From NCBI GenBank assembly GCA_021152595.1, contig JAGKVC010000042.1, forward strand, positions 1 through 21,200: a stretch of DNA of 21,200 nucleotides. The letters are read 5' to 3'. This stretch comes from Clostridia bacterium (GTDB taxonomy: Bacteria > Bacillota > Clostridia > Oscillospirales > Ruminococcaceae). The notes beneath the pieces were generated by a model that saw nothing but the letters and a program-made list of their open reading frames with translations, made no database searches and was not told the DNA's origin. The stretch's first letter is position 1, and each line of letters begins with the position of its first letter. Both the position numbers and the translations under genes were made by a program. Positions 7,804-14,201 of this stretch are shown piece after piece.

Positions 7804-8880
7804 TCAATCGAAGAGAACTTCCTTGAAGCAGACCTGCGGACAGTTGTTGTCAAAATCCCATGTGTGATAAGCGTCACCGTGGCAGTATTTCGCTTCCTTG
7901 CAGTTGCGGCACTTCTCGTTCTCGAGGCTCAGATCCTTGCGGAAAATCTGGAACTTATTTTCCCAGACATCCTTGAAATGATCGGTCAGGATATTGCCCT
8001 GAATGAACTCCGGACGACGCTCGATATCGAGACATGCCGTAATGTCACCGTTGACCATGATACTCGCAGTATAGAGACCTGCGGTGCAGAGGAAGTACCA
8101 GTCACGCACTTCGCGCTCAAATTCCATGCCGAGATAATGGCTGCATCCATAGCAGACCGGCTCACCGGCAATGCGCTTGTTGCGGATGTAGTTGAACAGT
8201 GTTCTGTAATCCTCTTTTGTCAGCAGCAGCTCCGGATGCTCCTTTGCTCTGCCGATCGGATCCATGTTAATGACACGCCACGAATCAATGTCGATATCCT
8301 TGAGGATATTATAGAGATCATCCAGCTCGACAATATTCTTATGCGTGACAACGGTCGTCACCTGGATCGACTGGAAACCGCCGATCTTGATGAGATTCTT
8401 CACGCCCTGCATGCCGCGCTCCCAGCCCTGCGGTGTCCGGCGGAATGCGTCATGCGTTTCCGGCATGCCGTCGAGACTGATCGAAATAGTCTTCATACCG
8501 CAATCCTTGAGCTTCTGCGCGACTTCCTCAGTAATCAGCGTGCCGTTGCTTGTCATGCCCCAGTTGAAGCCAAGCTCATTTGCATGCCCCATGATCTCGA
8601 AGAAATCCTTGCGCAGCAGCGGCTCACCGCCGGTGATGCAGAGCATGTAGCCGTCAGTGCCGAGATCAGCCTTGAGCTGGTCGAGAACACCGCACCACTG
8701 CTCGGTGGTCATTTCCTCAGAGGGGACATCACCGCAGCTTGAGCCGCAGTGCAGACAGCGCTCATTACAGCGGAGCGTCAGTTCAAAAAAGAGGTTGTGG
8801 ATCTGCGGCATCGCCTTGAGACCTTCACGGTAAACAGCAAGCCGCTGCATATTTTGTTCTTTCAGTTTCGGATTCAGCAT
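7804..8880 (-). CDS. Radical SAM/SPASM peptide-modifying enzyme (rSAM/lipoprotein-system type)
   Basis: The 358-residue protein has a radical SAM core with the cluster motif C38-x3-C42-x2-C45 (LRCNERCLHCGSSC) and GGEP at 84-87. Its C-terminal SPASM region has many cysteines (243, 246, 265, 283, 324, 327, 333, 347, 351), enough for auxiliary Fe-S clusters. SPASM enzymes commonly modify ribosomally made peptides or proteins. From memory, segments such as EVRDWYFLCTAG, FIQGNI, VWENKF and the terminal CRNCKEAKYC resemble the TIGR04133-type family that sits next to small lipoproteins; I could not search to confirm. It is the last gene of a minus-strand operon whose other members are YGPP-motif proteins, making them its likely substrates. 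The start has AGGAG upstream. Alternative: an enzyme acting on another substrate, as anaerobic sulfatase-maturating enzymes do, but no sulfatase is nearby. Confidence 0.9.
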   Translation of the reverse strand: MLNPKLKEQNMQRLAVYREGLKAMPQIHNLFFELTLRCNERCLHCGSSCGDVPSEEMTTEQWCGVLDQLKADLGTDGYMLCITGGEPLLRKDFFEIMGHANELGFNWGMTSNGTLITEEVAQKLKDCGMKTISISLDGMPETHDAFRRTPQGWERGMQGVKNLIKIGGFQSIQVTTVVTHKNIVELDDLYNILKDIDIDSWRVINMDPIGRAKEHPELLLTKEDYRTLFNYIRNKRIAGEPVCYGCSHYLGMEFEREVRDWYFLCTAGLYTASIMVNGDITACLDIERRPEFIQGNILTDHFKDVWENKFQIFRKDLSLENEKCRNCKEAKYCHGDAYHTWDFDNNCPQVCFKEVLFD

Positions 8881-8910
8881 AATGTTCTCCTGTCGATTAT
8901 CATATATTAG

Positions 8911-8929
8911 CGGCGGATTCGCACCGCCG
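8911..8929 (-). other. GC-rich hairpin between the last YGPP gene and the radical SAM gene
   Basis: Six G-C pairs (8911-8916 with 8924-8929) enclose a 7-nt loop in the 63-nt gap between two genes of the operon. No T-run follows on the minus strand. It could act as a partial terminator or RNA-processing site that keeps enzyme levels below substrate levels (inference). Confidence 0.4.
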
Positions 8930-8943
8930 GATCTGTTTGTGCA

Positions 8944-9660
8944 TCAGTACGCAGTAGGCGGACCGTAAAGCGGCATCGGATAATCCCAATACGGATCGGT
9001 CGTTGTCTCAGGCCGCGGCGGAACGGTCGCATCGGTTCCGGTTGTCGTAACATCTGTTTCCTCGGGATCCTCCTCAGGAGCGCCGGTCAGTCTGCGGATC
9101 AGCTCCTTGACATCCTTCTTGTCAACCGCCCCGTCATCGTTGAGATCGCCGAGCGGCCGCCAGAAGCTGTCAAGATTATCATAGAGAACCGCACGCTTGA
9201 GCAGCGTAAGATCCTTTGCATTGAGGATGCGGTCGCCGTTCAGATCGCCCTTTTCAAACAGTACATAGGGCGGACCGTATACCGGCGCAACCATGGCTTC
9301 AGTGGTCGTGACAGCCGTTTCGTCGCCCGAAATTTCAGTCTCCCAATAGGGCGGACCGTATTCCGGCTGCGGAATCGGCTCAGTTAATGTGACCGAAGTT
9401 GTCTCGGACTCCGTAAAAGAAGGAGGCGGACCGTAAACATCCTGCGGTTCCGTTCCGGTTATATCCGTCAGCTCAGATTCACTCGTGAACCATTCCGGCG
9501 GACCGTATACGCACTGCGGCTCGGTAGTTGTCTCCGTGATCAGGTCATTTTCAGCCGGTGCTGCAGATGCATTCTGCGTATTGGAGATACCGCCGGCAGA
9601 TGTTGTGACCGCGGCAGCAAACATCGCAGCCGTTAAAAGTGAGTGCAGTGATTTTTTCAT
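8944..9660 (-). CDS. Secreted dockerin protein with five YGPP motifs (protein A)
   Basis: The 238-residue product begins with a Sec signal peptide (MKKSLHSLLTAAMFAAAV..., cleavage likely near ASA-AP at 31-35). Thr/Glu-rich linkers alternate with YGPP motifs at 52-55, 76-79, 101-104, 128-131 and 232-235. A type I dockerin-like domain lies at about 137-193, with calcium loops DLNGDRILNAKD and DLNDDGAVDKKD. The first motif follows Gln-Cys, where the duplicated neighbour has Gln-Asp. The C-terminus is LYGPPTAY rather than the LYGPPxAW form of its relatives. Dockerins normally bind cohesins on scaffold or surface proteins. No catalytic domain is visible, so the protein looks like a carrier of the motifs. 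It has GAGGAAT upstream and is the gene nearest to the radical SAM enzyme. The substrate role is inferred from context. Confidence 0.88.
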   Translation of the reverse strand: MKKSLHSLLTAAMFAAAVTTSAGGISNTQNASAAPAENDLITETTTEPQCVYGPPEWFTSESELTDITGTEPQDVYGPPPSFTESETTSVTLTEPIPQPEYGPPYWETEISGDETAVTTTEAMVAPVYGPPYVLFEKGDLNGDRILNAKDLTLLKRAVLYDNLDSFWRPLGDLNDDGAVDKKDVKELIRRLTGAPEEDPEETDVTTTGTDATVPPRPETTTDPYWDYPMPLYGPPTAY

Positions 9661-9687
9661 GTGTTATTCCTCTATTTCGTCTCCGTT

Positions 9688-10341
9688 TCAGTTCCATGCA
9701 GACGGCGGTCCGTAAAGCGGCATCGGATAGTCCCAATACGGATCTGTGGTTGTCTCAGGGCGCGGCGAAACGGTCGCATCGGTTCCGGTTGTCGTAACAT
9801 CTGTTTCCTCGGGATCCTCCTCAGGGGCGCCAGTCAGTCTGCGGATCAGCTCCTTGACATCCTTCTTGTCAACCGCCACGTCATAGTTGAGATCGCCGAG
9901 CGGCCGCCAGAGGCTGTCGAGATTATCATAGAGAACCGCACGCTTGAGCAGCGTAAGATCCTGTGCATTGATGACACGGTCGCCGTTCAGATCGCCCTTT
10001 TCAAACAGAACATAGGGCGGACCGTATGCCGGCTGCGGAATTTCCACAGTCACATCTGTCGTCGTTGTGAGCGTGGCTTCGGTTTCCGTATCAGTAAACC
10101 AGTGCGGCGGGCCGTAAGCCGTCGGCGGATCATTTCTTGTGACGTCAGTGATTGTTTCTGTTTCAGAAAACCAGCCCGGCGGGCCGTAAACATCCTGCGG
10201 CTCGGTGGTTGTCTCCGTAATCAGGTCATTTTCAGCCGGTGCTGCAGATGCATTCTGCGTATTGGAGATACCGCCGGCAGATGTTGTGACCGCAGCGGCA
10301 AACATCGCAGCCGTTAAAAGTGAGTGCAATGATTTTTTCAT
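9688..10341 (-). CDS. Secreted dockerin protein with four YGPP motifs (protein B)
   Basis: This 217-residue paralogue of the downstream gene has the same signal peptide and YGPP motifs at 52-55, 76-79, 106-109 and 210-213. A dockerin-like domain spans about 115-171. Its second calcium loop reads DLNYDVAVDKKD: the usual Gly at loop position 6 is Val, so calcium binding there may be weakened. The Thr-rich linker TDVTTTGTDATVSPRPETTTD precedes the C-terminal end LYGPPSAWN. The start has GAGGGGAT upstream, and the gap to the next gene is 27 nt. No enzyme domain is present. Interpreted as a substrate of the radical SAM enzyme, by inference from motif and operon. Confidence 0.87.
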   Translation of the reverse strand: MKKSLHSLLTAAMFAAAVTTSAGGISNTQNASAAPAENDLITETTTEPQDVYGPPGWFSETETITDVTRNDPPTAYGPPHWFTDTETEATLTTTTDVTVEIPQPAYGPPYVLFEKGDLNGDRVINAQDLTLLKRAVLYDNLDSLWRPLGDLNYDVAVDKKDVKELIRRLTGAPEEDPEETDVTTTGTDATVSPRPETTTDPYWDYPMPLYGPPSAWN

Positions 10342-10368
10342 GTAAGATCCCCTCTTTTTTGTATGAGA

Positions 10369-10809
10369 TTAGTTCCATGCAGGCGGCGGACCGTAAAGCG
10401 TCATCACAGTGGTTGTGATCGTTGTATCTGTTGTGGTGTCAGTCACGACAGCAGTCGTCGTCTCCTCGGGGAGATCCTCAGCCTCAGGTCTGCCTGTCAG
10501 CCGGCGGATCAGCTCCTTGACATCCGCCTTGTCAATGTCTCCGTCCTGATTGACGTCACCGAGTCTGGTATCCGACTGCTCATAGGAACGCTCCTCAAGC
10601 AGAAGCTGCTTGAGCAGTGTGAGATCGGTCGCATCGAGTCTGAAATCATAATTCATATCGCCCGGCGCCGCCATAATCCAGGGCGGACCGTAGATCGCAG
10701 CTTCCGTTCCGGCAGTATCCTGAATGAGCGATGCCTCTGCCGAAAGCGATGAAGTCGCCGCAGCAGTAAACATCGCAGCTGTCATGAGTGTCTGCATTGT
10801 CTTTTTCAT
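10369..10809 (-). CDS. Small secreted dockerin protein with two YGPP motifs (protein C)
   Basis: At 146 residues this is the shortest dockerin member and shows the basic plan. A signal peptide (MKKTMQTLMTAAMFTAAA...) is followed by one YGPP at 40-43 (YGPPWIM). A dockerin-like domain spans about 50-106, with loops DMNYDFRLDATD and DVNQDGDIDKAD. Then come a Thr-rich linker and a C-terminal YGPP at 139-142 ending in LYGPPPAWN. One motif therefore sits on each side of the dockerin. AAGGAGAGGG provides the ribosome binding site. The gap to the next gene is 27 nt. Function is unknown beyond likely cohesin binding and likely modification. Confidence 0.85.
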   Translation of the reverse strand: MKKTMQTLMTAAMFTAAATSSLSAEASLIQDTAGTEAAIYGPPWIMAAPGDMNYDFRLDATDLTLLKQLLLEERSYEQSDTRLGDVNQDGDIDKADVKELIRRLTGRPEAEDLPEETTTAVVTDTTTDTTITTTVMTLYGPPPAWN

Positions 10810-10834
10810 TGAAATACCCTCTCCTTTTCAGCGA

Positions 10835-11476
10835 TTATTTCCATGCAGACGGCGGACCGTAAAGCACCATATAGGTCGGTGCCGTGACATCCGTCGAGGT
10901 TTCGGGAAACGGCGGCATTGTCAGTGCAGTTGTGACCTGCTCCTCCTCGTCATCCGCCTCAGGGTTGCCCGTCAGCATACGGATCAGTGCCTTGACATCT
11001 TTCTTGTCCATGGTTCCGTCCCCATTGATATCAGCGGTACTGTTTGAAAATCCGACGCCGTCAAGCTGGAAAAGCAAAAACTGTTTGAGGATTGTCAGAT
11101 CGCGCGCGTCAACGCTGCCGTCAAAGTTGAAATCACCCTTCTCGCTGAAAATCACCGGATCCCCTGCCAGCTCCAATTCCTGTTCCTCCGTGGTTGTATA
11201 GGGCATAATATCGCCTGCGAGGATCAGTTCTTCGGTGGTCGTTGTGGTTTCATCGTCCGGACAGATCACCGCATCACCCTGCGGAATCAGCGGTACATCT
11301 TCCTCATCCGTTGTCATCATAAAGACAGGCGGACCATAGCTCGTCTGCGGTACAGTGGTGATATCATCTGCATTTTCAGCACTGACAAGCTGCGGATGCA
11401 GCGTACCGCCGGTGCCGGTTGTGATGGCTGCGGCAAAGGCTGCCGCGGTCAGCAAAGACTGCATTGTCTTTTTCAT
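10835..11476 (-). CDS. Secreted dockerin protein with two YGPP motifs (protein D)
   Basis: The 213-residue protein has a signal peptide (MKKTMQSLLTAAAFAAAI...) and YGPP at 47-50 (YGPPVFM). An acidic Thr-rich spacer contains a repeated LAGD element (two copies, about 86-107). The dockerin-like domain at about 113-170 has loops DFNFDGSVDARD and DINGDGTMDKKD. A Pro/Thr linker leads to the C-terminal LYGPPSAWK with YGPP at 206-209. It is separated by 25 nt from the next gene and has AAAGGATG upstream. Both calcium loops look intact. The role is inferred to match that of its neighbours. Confidence 0.86.
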   Translation of the reverse strand: MKKTMQSLLTAAAFAAAITTGTGGTLHPQLVSAENADDITTVPQTSYGPPVFMMTTDEEDVPLIPQGDAVICPDDETTTTTEELILAGDIMPYTTTEEQELELAGDPVIFSEKGDFNFDGSVDARDLTILKQFLLFQLDGVGFSNSTADINGDGTMDKKDVKALIRMLTGNPEADDEEEQVTTALTMPPFPETSTDVTAPTYMVLYGPPSAWK

Positions 11477-11527
11477 AAAGAATCATCCTTTCATGTCACG
11501 CGCCGTACCGCATCCGAACGAATCAGA

Positions 11528-12262
11528 TCAGTTCCATGCAGGCGGCGGACCGTAGAGCGGACAAGTTGTAACAAATGTTGTGGTTGTCGAAGTGACGGGA
11601 TATGCCGTCTGATCGGTCTGCTGCGGCTCATCCTCATCCTCAGGCTTACCGGTCAGCAGACGAATCAGCGCCTTCACGTCCTGCTTATCGACATTGCCGT
11701 CCAGATTGACATCCAGATTATCGGGATAGGATTGGATATCGCCGTTTGCAAGCAGATACTGCTTGAGCAGCGATACATCGCGCGCATCGAGACTGCCGTC
11801 CTGATTGGCATCGCCGGGTTCCTGATAAATCGGCATAACACCGCCCGTCACAAGCTCACCCTCCGGAATCGGCGCGGTACCGTCGATACCGAGTGTTGTG
11901 CAGCAGGTGGTACTGGTGTCCTGCGGAACCGGCGCGGTACCTGCAAGACCGAGTGTCGTTGCAATCGGGATCACCGATGTACCTGCGAGAGCAAGTGTCG
12001 AGGTTGATTCAGTAGTTGTTTCGGGATAGAACGGCGCCGTACCTTCCGGAACGAGTGTCTGCTCCGGCTCCTCTGTTGTGAGCATTACTTCCGGCGGGCC
12101 GTAGACCGGCTGCGGCAGCATTGTCGTGACAGAGCCGCCGAGGAAATCCGCTTCCGAACCGTACGAAATGGATTGAGCCGACGAAAGCGTATCACTTGCA
12201 CCGGCGCCGAGTGCCGCAGCAAAAACTGCGGCAGTCATAAGAGTCTGAACTGTTTTTTTCAT
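11528..12262 (-). CDS. Secreted dockerin protein with two YGPP motifs and GTAP repeats (protein E)
   Basis: The ATG at 12262 gives 244 residues. It was chosen over an in-frame upstream ATG (12322) because it has AGGAGG seven bases upstream and starts with the same MKKT(V/M)QTL signal peptide as the paralogues. YGPP occurs at 54-57 (YGPPEVM) and 237-240, with the C-terminal end LYGPPPAWN. Between the first YGPP and the dockerin is an extra region with four imperfect copies of TL-x3-GTAP-type repeats (about 70-134) and a Cys-Cys pair at 120-121. The dockerin-like domain at about 149-205 has loops DANQDGSLDARD and DVNLDGNVDKQD. No catalytic domain is visible. Confidence 0.86.
   Translation of the reverse strand: MKKTVQTLMTAAVFAAALGAGASDTLSSAQSISYGSEADFLGGSVTTMLPQPVYGPPEVMLTTEEPEQTLVPEGTAPFYPETTTESTSTLALAGTSVIPIATTLGLAGTAPVPQDTSTTCCTTLGIDGTAPIPEGELVTGGVMPIYQEPGDANQDGSLDARDVSLLKQYLLANGDIQSYPDNLDVNLDGNVDKQDVKALIRLLTGKPEDEDEPQQTDQTAYPVTSTTTTFVTTCPLYGPPPAWN
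11865..12060 (-). repeat. Imperfect internal repeats (GTAP elements) in protein E
   Basis: Four related elements encode GTAPFYP, GTSVIPI, GTAPVPQ and GTAPIPE at spacings of 20, 14 and 20 residues. The DNA block GGCGCGGTAC recurs exactly 60 bp apart at 11871 and 11931. The repeat lies in the linker between YGPP and dockerin. Confidence 0.65.
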
Positions 12263-12299
12263 GCATTGCCTCCTGTGTGCTAACATGGTGTCTGTTTCC

Positions 12300-12323
12300 G
12301 GCGCGGCAGTCCCCTGCGGCACC
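12300..12323 (-). other. Hairpin in the 136-nt leader between the lipoprotein and protein E genes
   Basis: Two 10-nt arms (12300-12309 and 12314-12323) pair with one C-C mismatch around a GGGA-type tetraloop on the minus strand. The gap between these two operon genes is far longer than the others. It holds no recognisable promoter, so RNA processing or differential stability is possible (inference). Confidence 0.35.
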
Positions 12324-12398
12324 GAAGCATTCGATCAGGGAAAGAAAATGCATGCTGTTCGCTGAACACCCGAGGTCTCCGGACCGCATCTGCCGCAG

Positions 12399-12644
12399 CT
12401 ATGATGCCGGCGGATCCGCCTGTTCCTCTGTGGGGGATGTTACAGATTCCGCTGCCTCCGGCTCAGCGTCGGCAGGCGGCGGACCGTAGACATCCTGCGG
12501 CTCCTCAGTCACGGACTGCATTCCGGATTGCGTCTGCATAGAAGAAGGGGGGCCGTAAACACTTACGGGTTCTGTGCAGCCGCTCAGCGAAAGCATACCG
12601 GCACAAAATGCAGCACGGATCGCGTGTTTCTTCTGATTTTTCAA
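12399..12644 (-). CDS. Small lipoprotein with two YGPP motifs (protein F)
   Basis: This 81-residue predicted lipoprotein is the first gene after the operon promoter. It starts with TTG, supported by AGGAGG eight bases upstream. The signal peptide ends in the lipobox LSGC, with Cys23 as the lipidated residue. YGPP occurs at 30-33, seven residues after the lipid cysteine, and at 53-56, in the context PQDVYGPP also seen in the secreted dockerin proteins. The remainder is acidic, rich in Glu, Pro, Ser and Ala, and probably unstructured. There is no dockerin. A lipoprotein beside a radical SAM/SPASM enzyme is the arrangement described for rSAM/lipoprotein systems, so this may be the ancestral type of substrate (inference). 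Confidence 0.85.
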   Translation of the reverse strand: MKNQKKHAIRAAFCAGMLSLSGCTEPVSVYGPPSSMQTQSGMQSVTEEPQDVYGPPPADAEPEAAESVTSPTEEQADPPAS

Positions 12645-12686
12645 TCAGAACGCCTCCTCTTCTTAAAAATCAGGCTATACATTTTC

Positions 12687-12715
12687 ATTATAGCATGTTC
12701 ACTGATTATTGTCAA
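12687..12715 (-). promoter_or_regulatory. Perfect consensus sigma-A promoter of the YGPP/radical SAM operon
   Basis: On the minus strand, TTGACA (12710-12715) and TATAAT (12687-12692) are separated by exactly 17 bp. Both hexamers match consensus perfectly. Transcription would start near 12680 and run through the lipoprotein, the five dockerin genes and the radical SAM gene to the terminator at 7755-7798. No second promoter is visible between the genes. Confidence 0.93.
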
Positions 12716-12857
12716 GAATCGGATTCAAAATTTAAGAAACGCACAATACAACTGCATTTATGCCTCCTATAATACATGGCCTGAAAATGCACCGGAAGGT
12801 TACACCAAAAAACGCAGATTTCTCCGCATCTCCGAAAAAATTTCAAGACAGCACAAA

Positions 12858-12895
12858 GCCGCTCCAATCAGCATGGTCTGCATGATTGAAGCGGC
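12858..12895 (-). terminator. Terminator after the 62-residue lipoprotein gene
   Basis: Arms of about 16 bp, with one bulge and a G-T pair, close on a 5-nt loop, followed on the minus strand by GCTTTGTG. The T-tract is short, so strength is uncertain. It separates the epimerase-lipoprotein unit from the YGPP operon promoter. Confidence 0.65.
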
Positions 12896-12911
12896 ATATT
12901 GACTGATTTGA

Positions 12912-13100
12912 TTACTGCTGAGATATTTCAGCTTCCGGCAGATTCTCCCCAGCCTCCGCAATCGTGCTGAGATCGAGAGAAAAATCCTGAACAAGCGAAT
13001 GCTCGGGATCGGGGCCGTAAGCGCAGCCGAAAAAACTCGAAACGGAAAGCACACTGACGCAAAGCATCGAAGCGAGCTTCTTCTGATCGGAATGCTTCAT
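12912..13100 (-). CDS. 62-residue lipoprotein with a YGPD motif (protein G)
   Basis: The short product has a lipoprotein signal peptide ending in FFGC (Cys26), followed at once by AYGPD, a variant of the YGPP motif at 28-31. The rest is acidic with no recognised domain. AAGGGGGAT precedes the ATG. The gene begins 29 nt after the aldose 1-epimerase gene on the same strand and is probably cotranscribed with it. It ends before its own terminator, outside the YGPP operon. The motif directly after the lipidated cysteine suggests that it belongs to the same substrate family. Because the gene is so short, the call rests on lipobox, ribosome binding site and motif together. Confidence 0.72.
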   Translation of the reverse strand: MKHSDQKKLASMLCVSVLSVSSFFGCAYGPDPEHSLVQDFSLDLSTIAEAGENLPEAEISQQ

Positions 13101-13129
13101 AGGAATCCCCCTTTCGGGCGTTCACACAC

Positions 13130-14134
13130 TCAGACGGTAAAGAACCGCTGATTTGCCTCAAATGCGCAGTGCGGCCGAAGCTCCTGATAGCCCGTGACCT
13201 CCGGCGGCAGATTGAGATTCGGCGCGTCGATCATGGCGGTCATCGGCTCAGGGCAGAAGTACCCGTTGAAGCCCTTGTCATTCCAGATGATCCAGAACTT
13301 GTACTCAGGGCTGACCTCATAGCAGATCTTTCTGCCGGAGGGCTCATCCTCAACGATTGCGCCGTAGAAATCCTGACCGTCCAGCTTGCCGGCCTCCGCC
13401 TGATACATATCGTTATCGAGATTCTGGAGAACCGGACACTTTGTGCCGTTCTTGTATTCGAGATCGGAGAGCTTGAGATCGAGCAGACGCTCGGTCGGCA
13501 GGCAGCGGTCATTCAGCTCGCAGCGCTTTCCGATCGGCACCATCAGGCGCATGTCCTCAGGCTTTGCGCCGTCCAGGAACGGAGCCTGAATGGTTGTATG
13601 TGTTGCAATGGAGATCGGCAGCGCCTTCTCCGAAAGATTGATCATTGCGATTTTGTGTTCCAGACCGTATTCGCTCAGCGTAAAGGTCAGCTCGACGCGG
13701 AAGCGAAGCGGCAGATACTGGAAGAACGGATCCTTCTCGTCGTAATCATAGGCGGTCTTGACAACAGCGCAGTTCTCGTCTGCGTGATGCGAAATCACCG
13801 TATGTACGCGCTTATGCAGAAATCCGTGGATATGGTTATGATAGGGCTCCGCCTCATTGACCGGAAGCTGATAGACAGCATCCGAGGTTTTCAGGATGCC
13901 GTCAGCAAAGCGGTTCGGCAGATAGAGTGTGGGCAGTCCCCAGACCTCAGCGGACTGCATCAGGGTTTCAGCGGTATTATCCGGAGAATAGCGAAAAACA
14001 TCAATATTGTGCTTCACATCCCGAAGGCGGATGACATTTGAACCGATTTCATAGGCAATATATGCCTCATAGCCGCCGGCGGAGAGCATGATGCAGGGCG
14101 TACCGTTGAGGGTAGTTTGCTGTGTCGCATTCAT
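13130..14134 (-). CDS. Aldose 1-epimerase (galactose mutarotase-like)
   Basis: This 334-residue protein belongs to the aldose 1-epimerase/galactose mutarotase fold family, which interconverts alpha and beta anomers of hexoses. Visible family features are NHIHGFLHKR with the conserved His pair, ATHTTIQAPF, and the C-terminal PEPMTAMIDAPNLN. Length matches the family. The ATG has GGAGGATAA upstream with somewhat long spacing, but an in-frame stop nearby excludes an earlier start. A promoter lies at 14202-14230. The 62-residue lipoprotein gene follows after 29 nt. No signal peptide is present, so it acts in the cytoplasm on an imported or released sugar; the exact sugar cannot be told. Confidence 0.85.
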   Translation of the reverse strand: MNATQQTTLNGTPCIMLSAGGYEAYIAYEIGSNVIRLRDVKHNIDVFRYSPDNTAETLMQSAEVWGLPTLYLPNRFADGILKTSDAVYQLPVNEAEPYHNHIHGFLHKRVHTVISHHADENCAVVKTAYDYDEKDPFFQYLPLRFRVELTFTLSEYGLEHKIAMINLSEKALPISIATHTTIQAPFLDGAKPEDMRLMVPIGKRCELNDRCLPTERLLDLKLSDLEYKNGTKCPVLQNLDNDMYQAEAGKLDGQDFYGAIVEDEPSGRKICYEVSPEYKFWIIWNDKGFNGYFCPEPMTAMIDAPNLNLPPEVTGYQELRPHCAFEANQRFFTV

Positions 14135-14201
14135 GATACAGATTTATCCTCCTTACTCAAGTTCTATATATTTATAGTAATCCAATGATTCACTTTAGTA
14201 T

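Larger units (their letters stand above)
8944..10341 (-). repeat. Tandem gene duplication (proteins A and B)
   Basis: The genes at 8944-9660 and 9688-10341 share a nearly identical first 49 codons and a nearly identical dockerin plus C-terminal linker region. They differ in the middle, where A has one more YGPP unit and different linkers. This indicates a fairly recent tandem duplication followed by change in the motif region. Confidence 0.88.

Noticed and set aside
9661..10317. Long plus-strand open frames opposite the dockerin genes
   Set aside because: They are Cys/Arg-rich with no ribosome binding sites or known domains. The minus-strand frames have signal peptides, dockerins and good start sites.
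8956..12550. The recurring GGCGGACCGTA DNA blocks considered as a DNA-level repeat or operator
   Set aside because: Every copy is in frame and encodes Tyr-Gly-Pro-Pro, and the bases vary at codon third positions (for example GGCGGGCCGTA), so the repeat is explained at the protein level.
12768..12773. A plus-strand TATAAT in the gap between the lipoprotein genes
   Set aside because: No acceptable -35 box lies at 15-19 bp upstream and no plausible plus-strand gene follows.
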